Source of the DNA: Paracyclopina nana
Taxonomy: Eukaryota > Arthropoda > Copepoda > Cyclopoida > Cyclopettidae
DNA: 64,000 nt
Direction of reading: 5' to 3'
Assembly (NCBI GenBank): GCA_019096065.1
Contig: JAGUCH010000008.1
Location: 5,151,001 to 5,215,000, forward strand
Below, piece after piece: positions 44,401-57,563 of this stretch. Position 1 is the stretch's first letter; each line of letters begins with the position of its first letter. The notes under the pieces were generated by a model, which saw nothing but the letters and a program-made list of their open reading frames with translations, ran no database searches and was not told the origin of the DNA. Position numbers and translations under genes: made by a program.

Positions 44401-47400
44401 ATGAAGATAACACTTGCAATAATTCTTTTCACCTCTTTTTTAGTATCTTCTCAAACAAGAAGAGTGAAAAGATGTAAGATACTAGTTGTGCATCAAAAAA
44501 TAATGAAATAATATAAAGTTGATATTTTCCATTTCAGTATTTAGTTTATTCAATGTTGTCAAGGTAAGTTTTTTGAACTATACAATTTGTCTCATATTTT
44601 ATGCTACATTTCAGTTCACGAATGATCCATGCGAAGCCACTGATTTGAAGGTAACTATTCCGTTGCTATACTGTCATCATCTCTCAATTCTAATGCCAAA
44701 TTGCTTCTTTGAAGAATGGAACCTGCTACACGTCTCAAGAATGCAGTCAACGTTTTGGAACCAACAGTGGCTCCTGTGCAGGAGGTTTTGGCGTCTGTTG
44801 CACATGTAGGATTTTGTAAAAAATACGCATAATTTTTCTTCACTGTCATTTTGGCCGAACCTGATCATTATTCAAATATAAATTATTCATTGTCCACTCT
44901 GGTTCGGTCAAAAGTAGTAATTTGGTGACTATTACAGTTATTTATGAGAGATACTAAAAGTACTTGATTTAATAACAATTCCATTTCATACTGCTTTGTC
45001 TGTATGTTAATAAGTTGTATTTTCCTATTTTCCTGAATTTTGTGTTTGTTTTATTTCTTCTCGGTACTTATATCATATTTCCTTTTCAGTTTCTCTTGGA
45101 TGTGGCGGAAAATCCATTGAAAATAATACTTACTTTCAAGTATGATTCAATAGATATCAAGACACTGTTTACTGATTACTACTTTTATTTTTTATATTAG
45201 TCTTCCTCAAATAAGCCTGGAGAATGCTCAATTGAAGTTTGTCCTTGCAAAGCAAACATTTGCAAGCTCAGGTAAATAATTTGTGAATTCTGGGATTTTT
45301 CAAGACATATTCATCACATCTGTCTTTTTGCCAAGGCTGGACTTTTCAACTTTTGTCATTGCTGGACCATCCACCGAAACAGACACAATTGCATTGATAC
45401 TCAATGGAGCTCAAGCACCCTCGACCTCAGGTCTGTAATTTGAACAAAAGGAAGAACATTTCAACAACTTTTGAAGGGGTCACTTTTTGTCATCTCTCAG
45501 TGATGTTCTGCTAATTGCACCTTTTCTTCTTTTTCTCTTTGTACTCTCAGTATTCTCCTCAACAGCATCTGTATCAAGGATGAGTCAATGCTATGCAGAC
45601 CAATTTTATGTGACCAATCCTGGAGGACCAAGTCCACCTGTCATCTGTGGCATCAACTCTGGAATTCACAGTATTATCTAAGATATTTTTTTCTTGATAG
45701 ATTTAGCAGGAAAATAATGATTTGCAGTTTTCGTCGATGCTTCTCCTGGATGCAATAAAATTGGATTCAATATTGGAGAGGATACAGCTGTGAGGTGTGT
45801 ATTTATCCTGCAATTACATAGCATCTGTAGAAAACATGCATTTTCCCTTTTTTGCCAGGCAATGGGACATTCAAATTCGTCAGGTAAAATATGAACAAAA
45901 GTGAGATTAAAAAAATTAGTATGTGTGTGCGGCCATAAAAATCGAGCATTTTGGTTCTACTTCAGAAACTTTTAGAGCAACTTACGAGGGAAACATAATT
46001 TTATGACTCGTTATGTTTAGGTTGATTGGCTGAAGTCTATTATAGCATGGCAAGCAGAGCTCTTCCAAAGTTGTATAAAACCAAAGGTACCGCATTAAGT
46101 AATTAGCTTTAGTGTGCTCAGTTCGTCAGAAAAAATGGCCATTCATAAATAATGTCTTTTATTTCGGCTACGAAAAATGAGCTGTGAATTTAGTCTACGC
46201 CAAATATGCCACTATATGTACGTTTCTGAATTTTTATTGCTGTAATTCATAGCGCAATGTAATCCTACAATACACTATAATCATACTTTTTGCACTATTC
46301 AGATTAGCTGTCAATCTGACAATTTACCTCCAGAGGGTTGTACGCAATATCACTATGGAAGCACGAGAGGAATCATCAAGTCGTTTAATTTTGACGGAAA
46401 CCTGCATTTAGCCAATCAAAACCAGAATATTTGCATTAGGTAAAAATTAAATCAAAAATACATTAAACTCATAGTAGACAGCAAAATGAGCCCCATAAAT
46501 TATTATTTTGAATCAAGGTGCGCGTTTATCGACAAAACAGTATTTTTCTTGACGAAAAATATTTACAATCACATATGAGGAAGCGTGGCATAAAAGATGA
46601 CTTCTGCATTGTAACTCTATGAATTTGCACAAAATATTTGTAGTAGCAAGAATTGCAAGCACCTACGCCCTACTTCAACCCACTCGCCTAAAATAAGGGC
46701 ATGTCCGGTTATGCTAACAAGAGTAATGACTATAGTTTTCACTATAGGAATGTCACCTCGTTGATAAGAAACTTCCCAAATAAGCATCACAATAATTTTG
46801 CATCAATTGATTGCGTTTTATTAATTATTCCTAGGAAAGAGCGAGGCATGTGTCGAATTTGCTATTCAACCGAGCCGAATGCTTTTGACATTTCATCAAA
46901 CTCAAACATCAATATTGGCTCCATTGGACTTCAGGTGAGCCAATCGCATAAAAATTGTAACAGGGCTAGATCAAAGTTAGTATGCGGCAACATTTGCAAT
47001 AAATGCATTAACTTCAATTTGATATTGATGGAAAAAGTTTCCAAGTGTGCATAGAAAAGTTAAGGAAGTGCTGGCGGAACTTTTTTAGATTGTTGCATTT
47101 GGTTTCTTTTAGAGTAAGTGTTGTGGTTATGGAAGTGACGGACGCCAAACCAAAGGATACGATTGCATCATTATTCCCATTGCGACCAAAAAATCCTCGA
47201 CAGGCAAACTAATTCCTTCCAATGCTGACGAATTTTGTGGAAGAGCATTGGCAAGTGTAATGAATGGTCCACCAGCAACAATATGCTGTAAAAAAGAAAA
47301 CATTTCCCAAATCAATCAAATGAGCGACAAAAATCTTCTCTTTTTTTCAGCTATGCAACATCCCTTTCAAGTTCGCTTCCTGTCGGATAATTACGAATTT

Positions 47401-47469
47401 GCAAATGAGGCCAAATTGAATCCAGACGGATTTCGCATAAATTACGAGCTTTTGCCATGTAGCTTTTAA
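44401..47469 (+). CDS. Secreted CUB-type protein, paralogue 2
   Basis: Fourteen exons join in frame: 44401-44473, 44538-44563, 44615-44650, 44715-44805, 45090-45139, 45201-45271, 45336-45430, 45551-45670, 45728-45794, 45859-45883, 46303-46439, 46835-46934, 47113-47287 and 47351-47469, giving about 394 residues. MKITLAIILFTSFLVSS is a signal peptide. Exon 2 (LFSLFNVVK) corresponds to FSLFNIIQFK in paralogue 1, and exon 1 is 73 bases in both. The Cys cluster NGTCYTSQECSQRFG plus SGSCAGGFGVCC is followed by LGCGGKSIENNTYFQ, CKLRLDFSTFVIAGPSTE and RQWDIQIRQISC. The second module is PPEGCTQYHYGSTRGIIKSF and on. Several exons are tiny (25-36 bases). Function is unknown; secretion is inferred from the signal peptide and many cysteines. 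Confidence 0.82.
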
Positions 47470-47702
47470 TCTTTATAAGTATGATTGCCGAGATATTGGA
47501 AAAAATCGATATAAAGAAAGGTTGTGCGATTTTACTATTTTGAATTTCGCGCGCTTTTGTTGACGTCCACAAAATGTAAACAGCTGCTTAACAGCAGAGC
47601 TGAAGAAGTGAAACTAGGAATTTTATCGTCAAATCGCTGGGTGTTAATATGTAGCGCCTTAAGCGACAATTTATAAGAAATAGCTATGTCATTTCTTCCG
47701 AA

Positions 47703-48597
47703 ATGAAGGCAAAGCTAAGGTTACTATTCATCGGGATCGCCATTGTGGCGATTCCGTGTTTATTTTACCTGATACAATCTTCATTCGTAAGTCATTTCAA
47801 CATAAAAATTGAAACATGTTAAGATAATAGGCTTGAATTTTAGAGCTCTACTGTGGTTCATCAAGAGTCTTGGCATAATGTGCATTTGCGAAAACTTAAC
47901 CAGCCTTTCGAGTGGCATTCCCCCGGTCCTGGTGATGAAGACCAGAAGGAGGACTCCAATTCGACGAGCACAATCAGGAAAATGCAAACTTGTCGAAACT
48001 CAGTACAAGGCAGACAATGGATCGCAGATGACCAAGGTTCGTCCGTCTTAACCCTCCACATTTTTTTCAATTTCAACCAAGTATCTCGATTTTTAGGTCA
48101 GGTATGTGATCGTCTTGATTTACTGTCCAATGGGTGTTGCAATGCCAACTTGACATCAACCATGAAGTTTTCGTGTGATGGATGCAAAAATTCTACCGGC
48201 TGCTGCGACAAATTCGAGTTTTGCATCTCTTGTTGCATGAATCCTGTTAATGTGAGTTCAAGCACTTTTATCAGATACTCATCAGCTTTTGAGCCCTCTT
48301 TAATTTTGTTTTAGAAAGATGAATTGATGTCTGTCCTAAATGAAGCTAGCGTGTTGAGCAACCTTCTTCTTTTGAGCGTATCAGACCAATTTGAGCTTTG
48401 CCTTGCTAAATGCAGAACCAGTTCGAGGTAAGAAGCTTACAAAAAATATGCGGGCTCTTCCTTGTAACACCTGTATTCTGTAAACCGCTTACACATTTAG
48501 GTCTGTACAACATGAGAACCTCTACATCGATCCTGAAATGAAATATTGCTACTCAAAAGGCCCAACGAGCACGGTGGATACCAATTCTGACTCCTAA
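47703..48597 (+). CDS. SREBP regulating gene protein (SPRING/C12orf49 orthologue)
   Basis: Five exons join in frame: 47703-47786, 47844-48036, 48097-48251, 48315-48427 and 48501-48597, giving about 213 residues. A single N-terminal membrane segment (LRLLFIGIAIVAIPCFLYLI) makes it a type II protein. The luminal Cys-rich domain matches vertebrate SPRING closely: TCRNSVQGRQWIADDQG, VCDRLDLLSNGCCNANL, GCCDKFEFCISCCMNP, FELCLAKCRTSSRSVQHEN and KYCYSKGP. SPRING acts in the Golgi to support S1P activation and SREBP processing, so it is a lipid-homeostasis gene. A short upstream ORF (ATG at 47686) ends in a TGA that overlaps the main ATG as ATGA. Confidence 0.93.
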
Positions 48598-48711
48598 GAA
48601 ACTTTTGTCACGAATCTTGCATTTCATTGAGAAAGCAGCACCGGAATTATTGATCCCCTCTGCTGTTGCTACTACTGTATTGTGCTGCTGTCGACATTCA
48701 CTCTTGCGAAA

Positions 48712-50109
48712 ATGGCCAACTCTTTAAGCCTCCAAGAGGACCTGGAGTCCAACTTATGGAGTGCAGCAGATAAGGGCGATGTCAGTCAGATCAAATTTCA
48801 CCTTGACAAGGGTCGCGACGTCAACTGCAGGAATTGCTTGGGCTGCACTCCCCTCCTCTATGCGTGTGGGAGTGGCCACGTTGATGCGGTGAGTCGACAT
48901 TTTAAAAAAATGGTGACCATGCTCATAACTTGTTTTATTCCTTATACATAGGTGAAGTTGTTGTTAGAACAGCCCAGCATCGATGTCAATCGTAGAAACA
49001 ATGATAGGCTGACTAGTTTCATGCTGGCAATGCAAGGTGGACCTTTGATAGGCCCGGCAGATACATCTTGGCCTGGATGGAATACTTGCTCGACTCACGA
49101 AAAACTGAGGAGGCTAATGGACCTGCCATGTACAACTGAGCTCGAATTAACTAGTCATGACAGATGGACTGCATTGATGGAAGCGTGCAATTTCGGCCAC
49201 AGGTCAATAGTCGAGCTTTTGCTCGCGGTGCCCAGCCTCGATCTAGAGGCCAGAAATCTCAGAGGACAAAGGGCAGACGAGGTAGCTTTGAGTCGAGGCC
49301 ATGATCAAATAGCCGAAATTATTCAGGCGAAGCGTCAAACACGTGAGCAACCTGAGGAAATGCTGCAAATTCGAGAGCTCGAAGAAAAGGTTGAGCATTT
49401 GAAAGCAGAGACACGAAACCGATTGTTGCTCTCCATCGATAGCAAGTATGAAGAATTGGCAAATTTGAGGTCACTGCACGAGAAGGAGATCGAGACAATG
49501 ACCGAGCAAATAGACGCTCTGCAAGAGCAGCTTGAGGAAGCAATGAAGTCTCGACTCTCTATGATAACAAGGCAAGTGCGAATTGTCAAAAATGCGGAGG
49601 AAGAAATCCGTCAGCTCAAAAGAAAACTGGAAAACTTTGACCGATACTCGTCAGCATCCAATTTGCATGCATCACAGGGAAATTTCCGCGCTGCTTCACC
49701 AGCAGCAATGCTAGTTCACTCACCTGCCCATTCACTCTGCTCTTTGAATCATGCGGGCTCACAAAGCAACATTGTGGACTCGGCCTTGTTTGACAAGGAT
49801 TTCGAGTGCTCAGTCTGCTTGGACGACATGAAACCTCCAATGAAAATATTCCAGTGCTGCAATGGACATGTCATGTGCGAGGTGTGCAAAAACAGGCCAG
49901 AAATCATCTCGTGTCCGAGCTGTCGCATTCCGCTTGGCCCAAACGCCCTGTTGCGTAACATACCTATGGAGAAGCTGGCCAAATCTTACTTTGATGCATT
50001 TGCTCGTCCCAGACCTTTACGAAGCTCAAATAGCCAATCTAGCAGAAGAGGTAGTTGTGACCAACTCTCATCTGCGAGATCAAGACTTGATGCTTTAGAT
50101 AACTGGTGA
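48712..50109 (+). CDS. Ankyrin-repeat, coiled-coil and C-terminal RING-finger protein
   Basis: Two exons join in frame: 48712-48888 and 48952-50109, giving 444 residues from MANSLSLQED. Ankyrin repeats occupy about residues 12-155 (LWSAADKGDVSQIKFHLDKG, TPLLYACGSGHVDAVKLLLE, RWTALMEACNFGHRSIVELL). A coiled coil follows at about residues 170-280 (LEEKVEHLKAETRNRLLLSI, EIETMTEQIDALQEQLEEAM). A RING-type domain lies near residue 350: CSVCLDDMKPPMKIFQCCNG, then HVMCEVC and CPSCRIPLG. The Cys/His spacing is intact, so it is a likely E3 ubiquitin ligase. I cannot name an orthologue. The tail is Ser/Arg-rich. An AATAAA near 50199 probably ends the transcript. Confidence 0.82.
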
Positions 50110-50365
50110 CGCTGACAACAGCAACGAGTGCTCATATGTCTGTCAGCAATTAAATTTAGTGCTGTTGTTGTTATCCAAATATTTATGTTCCTCATCGCTA
50201 ATAAATACATCCAGATTCGAGTTGGTCCTCCTCAGTCTTCCTCAGTAAGGCCAACAAGGCTTTATAACTAGCATAACAGGCGCTTTCTAGCGGAACGAAG
50301 GCTTTCCAATTTCCTAACTGAGAACAGCTGATTTGAGTCACAACAATCCTACAAAGTTGTGAATC

Positions 50366-51976
<1,611 letters not shown>

Positions 51977-52022
51977 TGAATACCTAATGAGTACGTGTGA
52001 TATGAATGAAAAAGCTTTTTAA

Positions 52023-52065
52023 AATAAAAGAAAAAAGATGAAAGTATAGAGAGAAATTATTTATT
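52023..52065. terminator. Tail-to-tail polyadenylation signals
   Basis: AATAAA at 52023-52028 (plus) fits the phospho-lyase transcript, and AATAAA on the minus strand at 52065-52060 fits the SPS2 transcript. The signals are only about 30 bases apart, so the two convergent transcripts probably overlap slightly. Confidence 0.55.
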
Positions 52066-52242
52066 CTGGCACTGAAATTTCAGTTAACATCATCAATAGC
52101 AGTCGGTGTGAACGGAGGGATAAAAAATAAAATTGCCAACTTTCAGTCAAATGCTATGAGCTTCTTCAAGCTGGGATTGCACACATGAACAGTCAGGGAG
52201 GAAAAAATGATGCAATCAGAGCAGAAGAAGCACTCAAAGCTC

Positions 52243-52296
52243 ATCAAGGAATTGAAGGCCCCCTGTAGTAGGGATTTACCCAGTCAATCCTGTCAT
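52243..52296 (-). promoter_or_regulatory. Candidate SECIS element in the SPS2 3' UTR
   Basis: On the minus strand, ATGAC (52296-52292) supplies the 5' quartet and TGAT (52246-52243) the 3' quartet, fitting the RUGAN/KGAW SECIS core. AGGA and TTGA pair with TCCT and TCAA to form helix II with one bulge. An unpaired AAA (52277-52275) follows, then a CCC/GGG mini-stem closing a TACTACA loop, as in form 2 SECIS elements. It lies about 370 bases after the SPS2 stop codon, before the poly(A) signal. The quartet-to-AA spacing of 14 is at the long end. Confidence 0.65.
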
Positions 52297-52667
52297 AGAT
52301 GACAAAATTGGCAAATTAAGAAAGGAGAAAAGAAAAGAGTGAAACATGTGGAAGGGATTTATCACACGCACGCAAGATTTGCTTGGACAAAAACATGGTA
52401 GAAATCAGACGATGACGTTTGAGGAAAAGCAGGCCGTGGTGGTGTACCTTTATTCCAAAGTGTCACACACAATTTTGAAAAAGCGGTGCCATAAGGGACT
52501 TTTTGTCTTACGTCTTGAACAGGAAAATAGTAGTATTATATAGCATAGTCGTAGATCTGCTAGCACAACATGTGCTCTCAGAGTTCGTTGCAAAAATGGC
52601 CAATATGGAAGTAGTATCTTTAAAGAGGATTATATTCATACTCATCATCATGTGAGGAGAAGTTGAT

Positions 52668-54188
52668 CTACCACAACTCGCCCTCTTTTTCTTTTGCTGG
52701 TACTTCAATAACCCTGGGTTTGTCAATAATGCGGGCAGTCCTTTGGCCCTTCTCAACAATGCCGATAATCCAGGCTTGATAGCCTTCCTGCTTCTCAATG
52801 TCCTTTAAAAAAATTATTGATCATAATTTGGCCTATGAAAAGATGCTGAAATGGAAATTTACCTTGCAGTAGGCTGCCGCCTGCTCACGCGGCAAGCAGA
52901 TCAAGAGACCACCGGAGGTCTCGGCAGAGTGGCCTTGCAAAAGTTGGAACATGTTGCCACAAGCCTTGGCCACCGCAGCCATTTTGGCAATGACAGGCAA
53001 GTTGTGGATGACGAAGGACACCTCGTTCTTCTGGTTACGAGCCAAGGCTTGAGCATGGCCAAGGAGTCCAAATCCAGTGACGTCAGTGGCGCCATGGGCG
53101 TTGTACTTGTGCATGAGGCGAGCGCCGATTCGGTTCAACCTGGCCATCGAGTCCATGCCTCGTTGGTAGGCCTTGCGAACATCCTCTTCGCTCACAACAA
53201 GCTTGATCCTGTTCCACCTCTCGGGCTGATCCAACCATTGATGAGCGTTGACAGCCACTTGGGTACCCAAGGGCTTGGTCAACACGAGCACGTCACCAAC
53301 CACTGCAGAGTCGGGGCTAAAAGTCAAAAACCATTCAAAAGTGCCGGAATTCGTAAGTGTAAGACTCTTTCTTACATTATGAACTCGTTGGGTTGGCAGA
53401 CAGTGGTTGCCACGCCTCCGATGGTGCACCATGGGTTCATGACAGTTTGGCCGCCTGTCACGGTGGAGTTGGCCTCCAGGGCGCAATCTTTGAATCCTCG
53501 CATCATGAGGGGGACAACGACGTCCCTCTCCTTCTCGGTCATCTTGGTGGACACGGCCAGGAGCATGAGCATGTTGTCACACTCGGTCACACCCATGGCA
53601 TACAAATCACTGAGGACATTAGCACACGCAATCTTTCCTGCAAATCAATCCACGGATTAACGCTCCCAAAATCTTGGATAAATACCCAGATGATTATACC
53701 TTGCATGTAAGGATCTTCGACGAGTGGGTAGAAGAAATCCGTGGTTTGAACCAAAGACAGTCCTCCGTGGCGCAACGGGGTGATCGAAGAGTCCATGCCA
53801 ATGCCTGCAAAGGAGGTGTCATGCGAATTGAACGAAATAACTGGCAATAATTACCAATCCTGGGGATGGCCATGTGCATGAAATGATGTTCCTCCTGACT
53901 GTTCGCGTCATCTTGAAGGCCCTCCAGGAGTTTAAGCAAAACTTCCTGGGGGACCTTACACCCTCATCCCTTAAGATCGGCGAAACGAGTCAGTCGGAAA
54001 TGGGCATCGAGATCATGCGCCCTCGGGTCAAACGGCCTCCGGATGGCCAAGGCGTTGGTGTTGGTGGGCTGGCCGCCGGCCAACTCCAATTGGGCGGCTT
54101 GCTGGTGCGCAAGCTCGGCCTGATGCTGGACTTGCACTTGTTGGTGGCCCATTTGGGCCGCCACCAAGTATTGTTGGTTGTAGGACAT
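52668..54188 (-). CDS. Selenophosphate synthetase 2 (SPS2), selenocysteine encoded by in-frame UGA
   Basis: Five exons join in frame: 54188-53855, 53804-53700, 53637-53376, 53316-52863 and 52802-52668, giving 429 residues including the UGA codon at 53966-53964 (residue 75). The UGA falls exactly at the active-site position, [16 protein letters not shown], where SPS2 proteins have Sec and SPS1 has Thr or Arg. Downstream motifs are SPS2-like: [92 protein letters not shown] and the end [17 protein letters not shown]2 makes monoselenophosphate from selenide and ATP for Sec-tRNA synthesis. The reading frame is open on both sides and a SECIS candidate lies in the 3' UTR. The Gln-rich N-terminus is lineage-specific. 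Confidence 0.93.
53964..53966 (-). other. In-frame UGA (selenocysteine) codon of SPS2
   Basis: The context on the minus strand is AAG GGA TGA GGG TGT, that is K-G-UGA-G-C. It replaces the active-site residue of selenophosphate synthetase and is the only in-frame stop within the exon. Confidence 0.88.
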
Positions 54189-55889
54189 GTTCTCGCGGAA
54201 ACCCTAGTCTCTGCGAATGCGGCAAAAACGAAGGAAAATACAGAAATGACGCGATCCCTTGGCCAATGACAACACGCGCGCTGATTGGCCAACGGACGAA
54301 TTTCCTCGATTCTGATTGGCTCGCGCGAACGCAAGGGAGCAGTCATTGGGACGCTTCTCCCTAGAAAGTTCAACACAAGAGAAATCCGATTTTCACCTCC
54401 AACAATCGATGGCGCTCTGTTACCAACTGCGTTTTACAGAGTACCATCGGATTTGGTAGAGTGTTCACAGATTTGCTGTCGATTCCCTCGATCCCGCGCT
54501 TTGACGAATTTTACGAGCACTCCCACCCTACTTTTCGGCGGGAAATTCGAATTCACTTTTGACTGCTTAGCAAATTGGCACTCTACGATTTCACCGGTAT
54601 TCCGTCCATATTCGTTAACTTAAGACTCATGATTTTAGATGAACTTTCAAGATCTCAAGAACAGTTCTTCTTCTTAAAAAATAGGTGACTAATCCGCTCA
54701 ACTATAGCTACCGATTCTTCAATGAGAGTTTGGTAGTTTTACTATGCTTTAGCGTATTGCCTTAACAATTTATATCCTTTTGAAATATTGGTTCAAGTAA
54801 ACAGCCAATGCGATTACGAATCAAATTCACCTCAGTCAGGTTACTCAGGTACCTGTGGACACTGGGACATGTAATTCTCATGATTGAATATGATCATAAG
54901 AAAAGGGTATAATGGCTCAAGCATTTTTAAAATCCGATGCAAAAATTGAAGTAGCTGCGATCGATCAATATTCTTGATAAAAAAAGACGTCAATGCCACC
55001 TGGAAGATTTTTAGCTAAAATTGAATCATCTTTCTCGCAATATAGGTAACTCTATTTTTTCCCCAAAATTGAGTTATTATCATAATTTTCTGAGCTGTGA
55101 GTAATCCATTTATCATCCAGCATCTAAACAAAAATGCTTAAGGCTTCGGATTGAAAGTTTTTGAAAACATTTTAAATATTCAACTTTGCATCCAGATGAT
55201 ATTGGATGAGAACGCTTTCTCTTTAAATGTTTCCTCATTCATCATCACTGGTTTTCTCTTACTCATCTTGAATCATTTGTTTCTCAATATAAAATTGACA
55301 AAGTAGTGTTGTCTTAGCTTTTACTTGCTACCTTGAATACAAATTGTAATAATTACTTTGTAACATTGAGGATCCCTAGCTTTACCACTTTTATGGCTAT
55401 CCTGAATGCATCACATGTGCTTCGAAAAAGGATAAGTGCGCAAAAAAAATTTCGCAATAATAAAAAAATTCGGTTATAACCAATTTGCATCTGTTAGCTT
55501 TGGTTGAAACCGGTTCAGATTCTGCACTTGCATTCTAAAGTTTGTTTCAACCGGAGCACTAGCGATTCGTGAAACTTAAAAGGAAAACATCTGCATCACA
55601 ATGCAGACAAGCCTGAAAACTAATTGAGCTACTGTTTTTTACTGAATTCTAAAAGTATCAATGTACTAGTGGGTAGCCGACCCCACTCTCTTGCAATATT
55701 TTTGTTGGTTCTAAAAAAAATTATTTAGTGTGAACATCGGTATTGTTGACAAAAATAAAGCAACATTCAAGGTTTTAGACTCGAAATCATCTCAAGGATA
55801 TTATCATATAAATTTCTAAGCATATAAAGGCTTTCACTTTTTCATCAAACCCGTATCAGTCTTGGTTTGCAGCTCACTGCTTGCTAATC
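54189..55889. other. Intergenic region between SPS2 and the serine protease
   Basis: This is 1.7 kb. The first ~350 bases are GC-rich and probably the SPS2 promoter. A CTCF-like ATGGCGCT occurs at 54409-54416. The rest is AT-rich without a supportable exon. Confidence 0.4.
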
Positions 55890-56827
55890 ATGAAGATTTC
55901 AACATTCTTGGTTGTAGTGAGGCCTTTTTTGAAGTACATATATCAGCTTTAAGATTTTTTAATTAAGCATTTGTAGGGATATCTTACCATCTTGGTCAAA
56001 TCGGCTCCTCATGACAAAAATAATCTGGTATTCAGCAAGGAGTCGAGCAATTTCACCAATATCGCTTTAAATGAGCAAAAAATGGGACAGGAAAATAGCT
56101 CCCATAAAATTGTCGGAGGAGTAGCTGTGACTAGCTCAACAAAGTATCCATGGATGGCAGCTTTGTACCAGAATGGCAATCAATTTTTTTGCAGTGCAAG
56201 CATCATATCTTTAACGAAGATTTTGACTGCTTTGCATTGCACCTATTATTTTAATGGTCAGGAGAGATTACCTTCATCAATCCGAGTGTCTGTGGGGTCT
56301 AACTACCTTTCACAAAACCCTACCCTTACCTTGAGTTCTATATCAAGACCTGGCACAAACTTTTATTTGATGGATTTCGCTATTTTGAACCTTGCATCCA
56401 TCCTACCCTCTACTTTACCTACCATTAAGCCAATCTGCTTGTCTTTGACACCAAGTGCTGATCTAAGCCGTAATAAAATAGTTACTACAATGGGATTTGG
56501 AATTGTGCAAAATGGAGCCACTGTGCCTAGCTCTATTCTTAAGGAAGCTAAACTGTCTATGCTCAAAGATAGCTCATGCACGTCCATCTATGGAAGTTAC
56601 TATAGCAGTGCTAACTCTTTTTGCGCAAAATATTACAACGGAGGTATCTGCAGTGGCGACAGTGGCGGTAATTAATCATGTATTTTTAGAGCTATATTTT
56701 TTTCACAATCTTATTTCAAGGCCCTGTTGTTTACGTGAAGGGAGGTATATATTTCCAAGTTGGAGTCAATTCAGCAGGACACTATACTGGCTGTGGAGCA
56801 ATTTATCCCAGAGACTTATATAGATAG
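55890..56827 (+). CDS. Chymotrypsin-fold serine protease truncated by a MITE insertion
   Basis: Three exons join in frame: 55890-55916, 55977-56667 and 56721-56827, giving 274 residues. MKISTFLVVGYLTILVKSAP is a signal peptide. A propeptide of about 40 residues ends HK before IVGGVAVTSSTKYPW, the usual activation site. The catalytic triad is visible: His in TALHCTY, Asp in LMDFAILNL, and Ser in CSGDSGG. The residue at the primary specificity position (six before the Ser) is Gly, so trypsin-like cleavage is unlikely. The last exon runs into a transposable element after CGAIYP, ending RDLYR and a stop taken from the element. The old exon continues beyond the element for about 22 codons to a TAA at 57315-57317. 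The protein may therefore lack its final helix. Confidence 0.85.
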
Positions 56828-57242
56828 AGAAGTGCTACTTCTTGCATTCTCACTGCACGCGAGCGCACGCCAAGTGCTACGAGAGATTTTGAAAACATTC
56901 GGGACAGCTGCTCTAATAAAATAGTCAGCGGGCTGCATTGATCCAGAAAGGAAAACGCCAACTGGCACCTCTGTTTTACAACTTTTAATTCCTAATAGTT
57001 GTGAAAATATTTATAAAATACAAAAGATAGCCCTAGCAAAATTGAGCACCTCGTAAAATAGGACTAGGTTGGCTAAGTGGACTCATTTAGGAGTTAATAG
57101 CAACCAAAAGTCTGCCCTGGCCCAAATTCAGGCAGCCGGCACCAAAATTCCATTGTAGTCTCTTTTGGAGCGTGCAGCAGATCTGCAAACGCACCCCCTT
57201 AAGCCTCGCCCAGTAGCACTTCTCTTGTTATATAAGTCTCTG
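56809..57242. mobile_element. hAT-type MITE inside the protease last exon (434 bases)
   Basis: The left end CAGAGACTTATATAGATAGA and the right end, whose complement starts CAGAGACTTATATAACAAGA, form imperfect terminal inverted repeats of about 31 bases. The element is flanked by ATTTATCC on both sides (56801-56808 and 57243-57250), an exact 8-base duplication. It lacks coding capacity. Confidence 0.93.
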
Positions 57243-57317
57243 ATTTATCCCATGATATTTGCGTCGACTACCACCAGTACGTTCATCAACTATGCCAAGC
57301 CCTTCACAGCTTGTTAA
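57243..57317 (+). pseudogene. Displaced 3' end of the protease coding exon
   Basis: After the MITE and its duplicated ATTTATCC, the sequence reads on in the protease frame for about 24 codons, including FINYAKPFTAC, and ends with TAA. This resembles the C-terminal helix region of the family and is now cut off from the coding frame. Confidence 0.8.
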
Positions 57318-57563
57318 ACATTATATCGAATTGCTTGAAAAAAAATTGGGTTTTCATTTGGATTAATAAATATTTTTCAAAATTAAGCTGTGTCCAACGT
57401 TCAACATTTAAGCTATGAATTCGATTTAATGAATAGCAACGCCTCTTTTACCTCTTCGAGAAATCTAAAGCATTGACGACGACACAAGCGAGTATGGTTG
57501 AATTTAAAAAAGTTGAAAATTGAGACGAGAGCTCATTTTGTCGTCCTTTTCTATGTTCAAAAC

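Noticed and set aside
52851..53660. Long open frame on the plus strand
   Set aside because: It is the antisense shadow of SPS2, whose minus-strand product is unmistakable.
53964..53966. UGA read as evidence of an SPS pseudogene
   Set aside because: The stop sits exactly at the Sec site, all exons are otherwise open and conserved, and a SECIS candidate is present.
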